In this document: piece after piece, positions 1 to 7,345 of the stretch
How the letters are laid out: the number at the start of each line of letters is the position of its first letter
Position numbering within the stretch: position 1 is the stretch's first letter
Assembly (NCBI GenBank): GCA_910585855.1
Contig: CAJUGZ010000066.1
Location: 1 to 16,015, forward strand
Direction of reading: 5' to 3'
Length of the DNA: 16,015 nt
Source of the DNA: an uncultured Lachnospiraceae bacterium
GTDB lineage: Bacteria > Bacillota_A > Clostridia > Lachnospirales > Lachnospiraceae
The notes under the pieces: model-generated
Database searches by the model: none
Told to the model about the DNA's origin: nothing
Seen by the model: only the letters and a program-made list of their open reading frames with translations
Translations under genes and position numbers: made by a program

Positions 1-60
1 GAAATGCTAAGCGCAAGCGGGCCCGGAATAGCACTCCCTTGGGCTTTCGGCGTCCTCCAA
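1..60 (-). repeat. Right half of a palindromic intergenic element (copy A), cut by the window edge
   Basis: Read on the minus strand, bases 58 to 18 match bases 7214 to 7254 at 35 of 41 positions, so this is one copy of a dispersed element. It ends in GGCGTCC at 49-55, the reverse complement of the GGACGCC that opens the copies at 4723 and 7217. On the + strand CCGGAA (23-28) can pair with TTTCGG (45-50) through one G-U pair; the other copy has a perfect CCGAAA/TTTCGG pair, so the pairing is kept despite the base change. The order CTAAG, GCGGG, ACTCCC, CGGC also follows the right arm of the 4727-4866 palindrome, which suggests that the matching left arm lies just outside the window. Confidence 0.6.
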
Positions 61-89
61 TCGAAGAAGAAATATAATTATAACGTTTG

Positions 90-103
90 TTTACATGTGT
101 AAA
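90..103. promoter_or_regulatory. Small inverted repeat upstream of the transporter genes
   Basis: TTTACA (90-95) and TGTAAA (98-103) form a perfect 6-base inverted repeat around a TG centre in the AT-rich leader. It could be a regulator binding site for the operon starting at 273. It lacks the central CG expected of a CcpA or typical LacI-type operator, so no regulator can be named. Confidence 0.25.
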
Positions 104-194
104 GTAGATTTATTGTTTTGTTCTTATAAAATTGTTCTAATTGTTGGTAAATTGTAATAAAAGAATTTAAAAAAATGGGGAGATATTGAAAAAA

Positions 195-247
195 TTGACA
201 AGTTTAAGTTGATATTTGTTAAAAATAATGTTAATATACTATTAACA
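195..247 (+). promoter_or_regulatory. Promoter region and overlapping operator-like palindrome for the N-glycan operon
   Basis: A consensus -35 box TTGACA lies at 195-200, but the sequence 17-18 bases downstream (218-224) is only a poor -10. Alternatives are TTGATA at 209-214 with TAATAT at 232-237 (17-base spacer), or TATACT at 235-240 with a less suitable spacing. The palindrome TGTTAATATACTATTAACA at 229-247 has 7-base arms and a 5-base centre and overlaps the candidate -10 boxes. That placement suits a repressor site. The first ribosome binding site, AAGGAGG, follows at 257-263. Which -35/-10 pair is used, and which regulator binds, cannot be decided from the sequence. Confidence 0.45.
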
Positions 248-272
248 AAAATAAAGAAGGAGGTAAATGAGA

Positions 273-1256
273 ATGAGCATGAAGAAAACATCTGAAAGGG
301 GAAATCCAAACGGGAAAAAACCCCGGAAGAAACGCTGGTCGAAAGATGACACGGAATTATTTCTGCTGTCACTGCCTACTCTGGTATGGTATCTGTTATT
401 TTCTTACCTGCCGATGTTTGGTATTTTAATCGTTTTTAAAAATTACAAGTTAGCACCCGGCGGACATAGTTTCCTCTATAATTTGCTGCATAGCGAATGG
501 GCAGGATTGAAGAACTTTACTTATTTTTTTACTTCTAATTCGTTTTTTATGCTGCTGAGGAATACGATTCTTTATAATCTTGCATTTATTGTAATCAGTG
601 CCAGTGTTGCAGTTGGGGGGGCATTGATGTTGAGCAGTATGAGAAATAAAAGAGGATCGAAAGTCTATCAGACTATGATGTTTTTGCCTTACTTTATGTC
701 TTGGGTTGTTGTCAGCTATTTTGTCTATGCGCTGTTAGCACCGGAGCGGGGATATTTTAACGGGATGCTTGCTTTTTTGGGAAAAGAACCGGTGATGTGG
801 TATCAGGAGAAGAAGTATTGGCCGTTTATCATTATTTTCCTGAATACTTGGAAAGGGATGGGATATGGTATGGTGCTTTATCTGGCAAGTATTACTGGGA
901 TTGATCCATCGCTTTATGAGGCTGCTGTTATGGATGGTGCGACAAAGGCACAACAGGTTCGGCATATTACACTTCCGTCTATTAAACCAGTGTTTGTTAT
1001 GATGTTGATTTTAGACTGCGGGAAGATCTTTAATTCCGATTTTGGATTGTTCTATCAGGTAACAAAGGGGATTCCACAGTCACTGTATACAACAGTATCT
1101 ACATTTGATACATATATATTTAATGCGATTCAATCGGGAGCACCGATTGGACAAACTGCAGCTCCTAACTTTTTTCAAGCAGTCTGCAGTTGTGCAACGA
1201 TTTTATTTGCTAACTGGGTTGTAAGCAAAGTGGATAATGATAACCGAATTATTTAA
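273..1256 (+). CDS. ABC sugar transporter permease, LplB/UgpA type (N-glycan oligosaccharide import)
   Basis: This is an integral membrane permease subunit of a carbohydrate importer. A basic cytoplasmic N-terminus (about residues 1-25) is followed by about six hydrophobic segments. The ABC-interaction EAA loop is clear from residue 216 (EAAVMDGATKAQQVRHITLP), the hallmark of binding-protein-dependent permeases. The LplB-like type commonly pairs with large binding proteins of the kind encoded at 2215. I chose the ATG at 273 because AAGGAGG (257-263) then sits 9 bases upstream; the in-frame ATG at 267 would leave only 3. The second permease follows after about 15 bases. By context (GH85, GH38, GH130) the cargo is inferred to be oligomannose-GlcNAc. 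The family is certain; the substrate is an inference. Confidence 0.93.
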   Translation: MSMKKTSERGNPNGKKPRKKRWSKDDTELFLLSLPTLVWYLLFSYLPMFGILIVFKNYKLAPGGHSFLYNLLHSEWAGLKNFTYFFTSNSFFMLLRNTILYNLAFIVISASVAVGGALMLSSMRNKRGSKVYQTMMFLPYFMSWVVVSYFVYALLAPERGYFNGMLAFLGKEPVMWYQEKKYWPFIIIFLNTWKGMGYGMVLYLASITGIDPSLYEAAVMDGATKAQQVRHITLPSIKPVFVMMLILDCGKIFNSDFGLFYQVTKGIPQSLYTTVSTFDTYIFNAIQSGAPIGQTAAPNFFQAVCSCATILFANWVVSKVDNDNRII

Positions 1257-1271
1257 CAGGGGGTGTATCCA

Positions 1272-2189
1272 GTGAAAAAAGAAAAGATTAGCAACGGAAC
1301 AAAAAATCAGATTAAGATGTCAACAAATATTGTTTTTAATATTATATTTTTGATTTTGGCAATACTTTGTGTCCTTCCTTTGTTTTTTGTGTTTTCTATC
1401 TCCATTTCCAGTGAAACTTCACTTCAGACAAATGGATATCAGATTATTCCAAAGGAAGTTTCTGCTGCTGCCTATCAGTTTTTGTGGAATGAACGTTATA
1501 CTATTTTACATGCGGCGTTTATGTCGATTTTAGTAACCGTGTTAGGAACAATAATAGCGGTTGCACTGAATACTTCTATGGGATATGTAATTTCAAGAAG
1601 AAATTTTAAGTTAAAAAAGCTGTATACATGGCTGGTATTTATTCCTATGGTATTTAATGGAGGTATGTTTTCAAGTTATATTGTAACCAATAATATTTTA
1701 AAGTTAAGCAATACCATATGGGCATTGATTCTGCCTTTGGCATGTTCTTCTTTTAGCGTAACGATATGCCGGACATTCTTTCGGACAACTGTGCCAGATT
1801 CGATTATTGAATCTGCTAAAATTGACGGAGCGGGACAGTTTCGGATTTGGTCTCAGATTGTACTGCCGATTTCAAAACCGGTTATGGCAACGATTGGAAT
1901 GTTTGCCGCATTTGGATATTGGAATGACTGGTTTCAGGCTTCTCTGTATATTCAGGATCAAAATTTGCAGACTCTGCAGTCTTTGCTGAATAATATACAG
2001 AAAAATATAGAATATATTGCAAATAATCCATATGGCGGACTTTCCTTACAACAGTATAAATTGTCTATGCCTACAGAGAGTGTGCGGATGGCGATTGCTA
2101 TTGTAATTATTGTACCGATTGCATGTACTTATCCGTTTTTCCAGAAATTCTTTATCTCTGGGCTGACAATCGGATCGGTAAAAGAATAA
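1272..2189 (+). CDS. ABC sugar transporter permease, YtcP/UgpE type (second membrane subunit)
   Basis: This second permease subunit should form a heterodimer with the product of the gene at 273. Several hydrophobic segments are visible, the first at about residues 17-45. The EAA loop starts at residue 180 (ESAKIDGAGQFRIWSQIVLP). The C-terminus ends in the FFISGLTIGSVKE type sequence usual for this family. The start is taken as GTG 1272, 8 bases after AGGGGG (1258-1263); an in-frame GTG at 1263 lies inside that ribosome binding site. The stop at 2187-2189 is followed after 25 bases by the lipoprotein gene, so the three transporter genes look co-transcribed. No ATPase gene is adjacent, so a shared MsmK/UgpC-type ATPase encoded elsewhere is presumed. 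Confidence 0.93.
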   Translation: MKKEKISNGTKNQIKMSTNIVFNIIFLILAILCVLPLFFVFSISISSETSLQTNGYQIIPKEVSAAAYQFLWNERYTILHAAFMSILVTVLGTIIAVALNTSMGYVISRRNFKLKKLYTWLVFIPMVFNGGMFSSYIVTNNILKLSNTIWALILPLACSSFSVTICRTFFRTTVPDSIIESAKIDGAGQFRIWSQIVLPISKPVMATIGMFAAFGYWNDWFQASLYIQDQNLQTLQSLLNNIQKNIEYIANNPYGGLSLQQYKLSMPTESVRMAIAIVIIVPIACTYPFFQKFFISGLTIGSVKE

Positions 2190-2214
2190 AGGTGAGTTGA
2201 GAAAGGAGCGCATT

Positions 2215-3690
2215 ATGAAATTAAAAAAGTTATTAGCAGCGGGGCTGGCAGCAGTTCTGATATTGGGGACTTTAGCGGGCTGCGGAAATAGTTCCAATAA
2301 TAATCAAAATTCTTCTGGAGGAAGCAAAAATCAAGTTCAGGATTCAGGAAAACAAGAGATTGTAAATTTAAAGTGGATCACAATCGGAAACGGGATGCCA
2401 AGCAACTATGACTCTTGGATTGCAAATGTAAATAGCTATATCGGTGAGAAAATAGGAGTAAATTTGGAAATGGTGGTTATTCCATGGGGGGATTGGGATA
2501 AGCGGAGAAATATTATTATTAATACAAATGAGCCTTATGATATTATTTTTGGAACAGGCAACAACTATATTGCCGATATCAATTTGGGTGCATACTGTGA
2601 TATTACAGATATGCTGGATACCTATATGCCGGGACTGAAAGCATTGATGCCGGAGAAATATTGGACTGGTGTAAAAGTAAAAGATCGAATCTATGGTGTG
2701 CCTACTTATAAAGACAGCTCTATCTCAAACTATGCGGTATGGGATAAGAAGATTGTAGATGACTATAATATCAATATGGCAGATTATGTAGAACTGGAGT
2801 CTTTAACAGGTTTATTTGAGCAGCTAAAGGCAGATAAAAACGATTATCCAGTTTATATAAAGAATGACGGCGTATATTATATTTTTGATGTTTATGATCA
2901 AATCGGAGGCGGAACGCAGATTTTGGGTGTTCGGTATGACGATGTGGATGCCAGAGTATGTTTTACTTTAGAAGAACCAGATATCTATTCTGCATTAGAA
3001 ACATTCCATGAGTGGAATAAAAAAGGAATTATTAATCCAGATGCGGTGACATTAACAGAGGCACGTATTTATAATATGTGGAGAGTAGCACAGGGCTGGG
3101 AATCAGCAGGTGTAACTTCTTGGGGACCTCAGATGGGTATGGAGGTTGCAGTACAGAAGGTAGGCGATACGATTCTTTCTAACGAAACGGTTCGGGGATC
3201 TTTAAATATGGTTTCTACCAACAGTAAATATCCAGAAAAATGCCTGCAGCTTTTGGATCTAGTCAATACTGATACCAAACTTCGGGATATGTTCTATTAT
3301 GGAGAAGAAGGGGTTAATTTTGAATATAATCCAGACGGAAAAGTGCATAAAATTAACCAAGATTGGGCAATGGCAGGCTATACACAGGGAACATTTTTTA
3401 CTATAACTCAGGTTGAAACAGATCAATTTAATCAGTGGGAAGAGATAAAGGCTTTAAACGAGCAGGCAGTATCTTCCGTTATGTTAGGTTTTACTTTTGA
3501 TACAACAAGCGTATCGGATCAACTGGCAAACTGCCGTGAGATTTGGATGCGTTACCGCAGTGAAGTTATGACAGGAATACAAGATCCGGCTGTTGCCGTA
3601 CCGCAGATTAAGGAAGAATTGATGCGTGCCGGCTGGCAAGATGTAATGGAAGAAGCACAGAAACAGGTTGATGAATTTATGGCAAAGTAA
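2215..3690 (+). CDS. Solute-binding lipoprotein of the ABC importer (DUF3502-type)
   Basis: This is an extracellular, lipid-anchored glycan-binding protein of 491 residues. The signal peptide is typical: MKLKK, a hydrophobic stretch, then lipobox LAGC with the lipidated Cys at residue 23, followed by a Ser/Asn-rich linker (about 24-50). The rest is a periplasmic-binding-protein fold of the large carbohydrate type. The C-terminal third, including VAVPQIKEELMRAGW and the final KQVDEFMAK, resembles the DUF3502 domain. ATG 2215 is preferred to the upstream in-frame TTG at 2197 because AAAGGAG (2202-2208) lies 6 bases before it and the lipoprotein signal then begins at residue 1. The closest functional parallel I know is pneumococcal NgtS, which binds N-glycans released by EndoD. 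The N-glycan ligand here is inferred from the neighbouring enzymes. Confidence 0.9.
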   Translation: MKLKKLLAAGLAAVLILGTLAGCGNSSNNNQNSSGGSKNQVQDSGKQEIVNLKWITIGNGMPSNYDSWIANVNSYIGEKIGVNLEMVVIPWGDWDKRRNIIINTNEPYDIIFGTGNNYIADINLGAYCDITDMLDTYMPGLKALMPEKYWTGVKVKDRIYGVPTYKDSSISNYAVWDKKIVDDYNINMADYVELESLTGLFEQLKADKNDYPVYIKNDGVYYIFDVYDQIGGGTQILGVRYDDVDARVCFTLEEPDIYSALETFHEWNKKGIINPDAVTLTEARIYNMWRVAQGWESAGVTSWGPQMGMEVAVQKVGDTILSNETVRGSLNMVSTNSKYPEKCLQLLDLVNTDTKLRDMFYYGEEGVNFEYNPDGKVHKINQDWAMAGYTQGTFFTITQVETDQFNQWEEIKALNEQAVSSVMLGFTFDTTSVSDQLANCREIWMRYRSEVMTGIQDPAVAVPQIKEELMRAGWQDVMEEAQKQVDEFMAK

Positions 3691-3714
3691 AAATAACAGA
3701 ATGGGTGGAAGAGA

Positions 3715-4695
3715 ATGACAAAAATAATAGGAAAAAGTTTGCCTAATATACCATGGCAAGAGCCGGAATGTATGGAAAAATTACCAGTATGGCGTTATCG
3801 TGCCAATCCGATTATAGAACGATTTGCAACGAAACGTTCCAATAGTATTTTCAACAGTGCAGTAGTTCCGTTTCAGGATGGATTTGCCGGGGTGTTCCGA
3901 TGTGACAGCAGATCGATTAGTATGGATATATTTACCGGATTTAGTAAAGATGGGATTCACTGGGAAATTTCGGATGATCCGATTGTATTTCAGGGAGCAG
4001 ATCCAGAGGTGGCAAAGCGGGATTTCCGCTATGATCCAAGAGTTTGTTTTTTAGAGGATCGTTTTTATATCACTTGGTGCAACGGATATCATGAGTATCC
4101 TACAATCGGAGTGGGATATACATTTGATTTTCAGACTTTTTATCAGCTGGAAAATGCTTTTCTGCCGTTTAATCGAAATGGAGTGCTGTTTCCTAGAAAG
4201 ATTAACGGAAAATATTATATGCTAAGCCGTCCTAGCGACAATGGACATACTCCTTTTGGAGATATATTCTTAAGTGAAAGTTTGGATATGAAGTATTGGG
4301 GATGTCATCGCTATGTAATGGGAGCAATTAAAGGCGATACATCGGCTTGGCAGTGTACAAAAATCGGAGCAGGAAGTGTCCCGATTGAAACAGAAGACGG
4401 GTGGATTTTGATCTATCATGGAGTAATCAATACTTGTAACGGATTTGTATATCGGATGGGATGTGCTTTGCTGGATTTGGAAGAACCTTGGAAAGTAAAG
4501 AAACGGACAAAAGATTATATTTTAGGACCGCATGAATTGTATGAGTGTGTCGGAGATGTGCCTAATGTGGTATTTCCTTGTGCTGCATTGAGCGATGCAG
4601 AAACTGGCAGAATCGCTATATATTATGGATGTGCAGATACCGTAACCGGGTTGGCTTTTACTACAGTGGATCGCTTAATAGAATATATGGTATAA
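3715..4695 (+). CDS. GH130 beta-1,4-mannosyl-GlcNAc-type glycoside phosphorylase
   Basis: Predicted cytosolic, with no signal peptide, and 326 residues, the normal length for this family. Conserved GH130 blocks appear in order: NSAVVPFQDG (47-56), the YDPR motif with the expected catalytic Asp at 107, NGVLFPRKINGKYYMLSRPSD (155-175) and KIGAGSVPIETEDGWILIYHGV (216-237), then a C-terminal phosphorylase segment with HGV and the YYGCAD block (303-308). These patterns fit the subgroup of gut mannosyl-GlcNAc phosphorylases (GH130_2, like Bacteroides UhgbMP) better than the mannosylglucose group. The reaction expected is Man-beta-1,4-GlcNAc plus phosphate giving alpha-Man-1-phosphate plus GlcNAc. 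That is exactly what remains once GH85 and GH38 have trimmed an N-glycan. The gene starts 24 bases after the lipoprotein gene and closes the first transcription segment. Subgroup and substrate are inferred by eye. Confidence 0.9.
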   Translation: MTKIIGKSLPNIPWQEPECMEKLPVWRYRANPIIERFATKRSNSIFNSAVVPFQDGFAGVFRCDSRSISMDIFTGFSKDGIHWEISDDPIVFQGADPEVAKRDFRYDPRVCFLEDRFYITWCNGYHEYPTIGVGYTFDFQTFYQLENAFLPFNRNGVLFPRKINGKYYMLSRPSDNGHTPFGDIFLSESLDMKYWGCHRYVMGAIKGDTSAWQCTKIGAGSVPIETEDGWILIYHGVINTCNGFVYRMGCALLDLEEPWKVKKRTKDYILGPHELYECVGDVPNVVFPCAALSDAETGRIAIYYGCADTVTGLAFTTVDRLIEYMV

Positions 4696-4726
4696 TTATA
4701 ATTCAGGATATGGTTGCGTGCAGGAC

Positions 4727-4866
4727 GCCGGTATCTTGGGGGGAGTCCTCACTGGGGCCGTTTGCACTAAGGCTTCCTCGCAGCGGACACATAAGGTGCT
4801 AAAATACAGCACCTAAGTGCCGGCGGGAAGCAATACCCCTATGAGGACTCCCCCCAAGATACCGGC
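4727..4866. repeat. 140-base palindromic element (copy C) between the GH130 and GH42-like genes
   Basis: The outer arms 4727-4751 and 4842-4866 are perfectly complementary over 25 bases, including a G6/C6 run. Further pairs stack inward: GGGG 4754-4757 with CCCC 4836-4839, GCTTCC 4772-4777 with GGAAGC 4826-4831, and AGGTGCT 4794-4800 with AGCACCT 4808-4814, leaving the loop AAAATAC. An RNA of either strand would fold into one long, slightly bulged rod. The left edge carries GGACGCC (4723-4729) as in the copies at 1-60 and 7214-7286; the right edge has diverged (GGCTGTG instead of GGCGTCC). No U-tract follows, so it is not an ordinary terminator. It may stabilise the upstream transporter mRNA or reduce read-through, or it may be a MITE-like insertion. 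Function unknown. Confidence 0.85.
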
Positions 4867-5022
4867 TGTGTGTAGATACCGAATCGTTTATTATTGTTTA
4901 CTGCTAAATTTTGGATGTGCCTTTTTAAATAGATTGTTGTTTTTAGATGCCGACGTTCGGGTTAGGATACATTTTAAGCAGATGCTAGGATTTGTTATTT
5001 AAGAATAGGAAGGGGGATAGGG
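4867..5022 (+). other. Remainder of intergenic gap before the GH42-like gene
   Basis: This AT-rich stretch contains no gene I can support. A tiny hairpin CCGACGTTCGG lies at about 4949-4959, and the following GGGTTAGGA recalls the GGGTTCGGA of the 7214-7286 element, so a decayed piece of that element is possible. The purine-rich run AGGAAGGGGG (5007-5016) is the ribosome binding site for the next gene. I found no convincing -35/-10 pair. Confidence 0.4.
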
Positions 5023-7200
5023 ATGCAGTTGGTGGGAAAGAAGGATGGGAAGCCTTATATTAATGTGATGTTTGGGAATTTTTATAGTCCGGCTTATGAT
5101 GATGAAGAGTTTGTTGATAGGACGATGCAGTTGATAAAAGAGCTTGGGTTTCACAGTGTGATGTTTGATACAAAGGCTTGGGAGGATTTTAGGGAGCGTT
5201 ATGAAACCGAGGCTTTTAGTCAATATGTAAAGATGCAGGAGTATATGGGGTGTTCGGTTGTATCGCATGGGCTGGCTTATAATTTTTTGCTGCTTTATCT
5301 GAATGGAGATAATCTTTATCCTCATATTCGGTTTAGTCCTCCTATCTATGGAGAGGAAACGGTACTTTTGGATGGCAGATCGGGAAAGTGGTATAAGTAC
5401 TGGTCTGAGGCAGCTAAAATATCTATGAAGGAGCATGTGGAGCGGATTATGGCTTCTTATGGATGGGGGTGTGAACGCTGTCTTGTATGGGAGAACGGAT
5501 CGGAGAGGGAAGTGATTCCGGTATGCAGTATGTGGGATCCGGTAGTAGCACCTAGTTTTGACAGGGACGGACAGATGCGGTATCTTCAGTATTTGGAGAA
5601 AGAGTATGGAAAGGATGTGGAAAGGCTTAATCGGCGGTATGGTATAGCAGCGGGCAGTTTTTTGGAATTGAAGCCGGAGGAATATTGGTATTCTTTAAGA
5701 TATAGAGAAGACGGGTGTTTTTCAGAGGAGGATGTAAGGAAGAGAAGTCCTCGGTTTTGGATTTGGGTTGACAATATGCGCTGGAAAATGCAGGAACTGG
5801 CGCTGTATTTTCAGGATATGTCAAAAAGGCTGAAAGAGAAGAACCCGGAACTGTTCTTGTGTCCGAATCTGACGCAGTGGGGATATTTTTTAAATATTTT
5901 TGGAAGAGAACAGATGGATTTGGACAATGATTTCAGTGATCTGTGGGATACGGCTATGCGAGGAATCGATATCTATGATTTGGCTTCTTATGTGGATAGC
6001 TGTCATTTTATTACTGTTCCTGTTACACCGGATGGGTATCCTGATGCTTATGTGGTATCCTGTCAGCATAGTATGATGCGGGTAATGAATGTAGGAAAGC
6101 CTATGGTGGGAGGAATTTATTGGGGAAGGTTTCTCTATCAGGATATTTATGCTTTTTTGACGCCTGCCGAGATAATCGGAACAATGGCAGCCTGCGGAAT
6201 GGATGGTTATAGCTGTTATGGTATCAATGGGCTGGATGACGGCGGTGTGCTGAATCGAATGGAGGAGGATTTTTTGGAGTCGCTTGCTCTTGGAAATCAA
6301 TGGTTTGGCGAGGTGTTTTCTAAGAGAGGCGGGGTTAGAAAAAAAGAGATTGCTCTGTTGTTTCCTTCAGAGATGGCGCATTTTGAACCTTTTGAGGTTG
6401 GAAATAATAAGATTCGGCGGCTGGATCTGCTTGGATGGTATAGACTTTGCTGTGATTTGGGGTATCAGGTGGATGTGATCAGTTATCATGAAGTGGAAAA
6501 GGGTGTGCTTTCAGATTATCAGGTTCTGATTGCTGCTGCCAATGACTGCTATTTTGTGATGGAACATAAGAGGGCAGAAGTTAGGATACGGGAATGGGTC
6601 AGAGAGGGCGGTGTATTTTTGCATGGGCCTATGGATATGGTAGCGGAGACTTGTTTTGGTATTTTGGGAGAGGAGTGTGAAAAAACGCCTTATTCCTATG
6701 AAGTTGTAATGATTCCTCAGGGAGAGAGATTTTGCAGGTATATGGACGGGAAGAGGGTAGCGGAGTATATTGAGGGGAAGGGATGCTGCGTGGCGGAGTA
6801 TAGCGGGGATTTGCTCAGAGAGAAGATGGGAGAGGAAAGAGCCGTTTTGGGGCGGGTTTATTCGTTTGGTGTACAGATTGGAGCTTCTTATGCGGCTAAG
6901 AATATTCCTCATGTACCTTATAATTGTGGAAATCAGGAGATGTATCCTTTTGTGCTTGCAAAGACAAGACTGGTTCAGGATATATTGGAAAGCTGTAAAA
7001 GACCGATTAGCGGGATTGCTGAAAAAGGGATTGAAACAGGAGTATTTGAAAACGGAATGATTATCGTAAATCATCGTTCTACCCCTTATCTGCTGAAAAA
7101 GAGATATAGAGTGGAGCAATATCAGTATCGAAATGTATGTCGGCAGGACGGATATGGGGTATTGGCGGGACATTCGGCAGTCTGGGTTAGTGAGTTGTAA
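5023..7200 (+). CDS. GH42-like putative glycoside hydrolase with atypical active site
   Basis: This 725-residue protein has no signal peptide and is presumed cytosolic. Its layout is that of GH42-type enzymes: a TIM barrel (about 1-435), a glutamine-amidotransferase-like alpha/beta domain (about 440-620, starting KEIALLFPSE) and a small C-terminal beta domain (about 660-725). The barrel segment RYLQYLEKEYGKDVERLNRRYG (186-207) matches the GH42 stretch just after the catalytic Asn-Glu, but here the preceding sequence is SMWDPVVAPSF, so Asp172 stands where Glu is expected. The nucleophile region reads KPMVGGIYWG (359-368), again without the usual Glu. It could be a GH42-like beta-galactosidase, a relative of GH164 beta-mannosidases (which share this fold), or a new family. 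The N-glycan context favours a glycan-trimming role. Gly codons are often GGG, unlike the neighbours. It lies between two palindromic elements. Confidence 0.7.
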   Translation: MQLVGKKDGKPYINVMFGNFYSPAYDDEEFVDRTMQLIKELGFHSVMFDTKAWEDFRERYETEAFSQYVKMQEYMGCSVVSHGLAYNFLLLYLNGDNLYPHIRFSPPIYGEETVLLDGRSGKWYKYWSEAAKISMKEHVERIMASYGWGCERCLVWENGSEREVIPVCSMWDPVVAPSFDRDGQMRYLQYLEKEYGKDVERLNRRYGIAAGSFLELKPEEYWYSLRYREDGCFSEEDVRKRSPRFWIWVDNMRWKMQELALYFQDMSKRLKEKNPELFLCPNLTQWGYFLNIFGREQMDLDNDFSDLWDTAMRGIDIYDLASYVDSCHFITVPVTPDGYPDAYVVSCQHSMMRVMNVGKPMVGGIYWGRFLYQDIYAFLTPAEIIGTMAACGMDGYSCYGINGLDDGGVLNRMEEDFLESLALGNQWFGEVFSKRGGVRKKEIALLFPSEMAHFEPFEVGNNKIRRLDLLGWYRLCCDLGYQVDVISYHEVEKGVLSDYQVLIAAANDCYFVMEHKRAEVRIREWVREGGVFLHGPMDMVAETCFGILGEECEKTPYSYEVVMIPQGERFCRYMDGKRVAEYIEGKGCCVAEYSGDLLREKMGEERAVLGRVYSFGVQIGASYAAKNIPHVPYNCGNQEMYPFVLAKTRLVQDILESCKRPISGIAEKGIETGVFENGMIIVNHRSTPYLLKKRYRVEQYQYRNVCRQDGYGVLAGHSAVWVSEL

Positions 7201-7213
7201 AATCATTTAATAT

Positions 7214-7286
7214 GGGGGACGCCGAAAGACAAAGGGAGTGCTATTTCGGGTTCGGAGCAGATTTTCCTTTTGATTTTAGCGTCCTC
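7214..7286 (+). repeat. Palindromic intergenic element (copy B), apparently collapsed
   Basis: The element is bounded by GGGGACGC (7215-7222) and GCGTCCTC (7279-7286), inverted repeats matching at 7 of 8 bases. Its left 41 bases match copy A at 1-60 (opposite strand) at 35 of 41 positions. CCGAAA (7222-7227) pairs with TTTCGG (7244-7249). The right half lacks the long complementary arm seen in copy C, so it appears internally deleted. It occupies the 145-base gap between the GH42-like and GH38 genes. The rest of that gap is AT-rich; TTGATT at 7270 could be a weak -35 but no good -10 is spaced from it. Confidence 0.6.
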
Positions 7287-7345
7287 TTCGTTAAAAAGTA
7301 AAATATTAAAAATGCTCTTTTTGAAGGGCGGATAAGGAGGCAGAG

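Noticed and set aside
90..103. CcpA catabolite-response (cre) site
   Set aside because: The inverted repeat has a TG centre in place of the required central CG and the arms do not match the cre consensus.
4727..4866. Intrinsic terminator for the transporter-GH130 segment
   Set aside because: The stem is very long and no T tract follows on either strand; partial termination by another mechanism is possible but not shown.
4578..5002. Small open frames across the palindrome and the gap after the GH130 gene
   Set aside because: They run through the inverted repeat, lack good ribosome binding sites and encode no recognisable protein.
6511..7206. Long open frame on the minus strand opposite the GH42-like gene
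   Set aside because: It lies wholly antisense to a well-supported gene with domain structure, shows no recognisable motif and is a codon-bias shadow.
1..7254. Copies A and B as terminal inverted repeats of one 7 kb transposon
   Set aside because: No transposase or recombinase lies between them, and a related third copy occurs in the middle, so independent dispersed elements are more likely.
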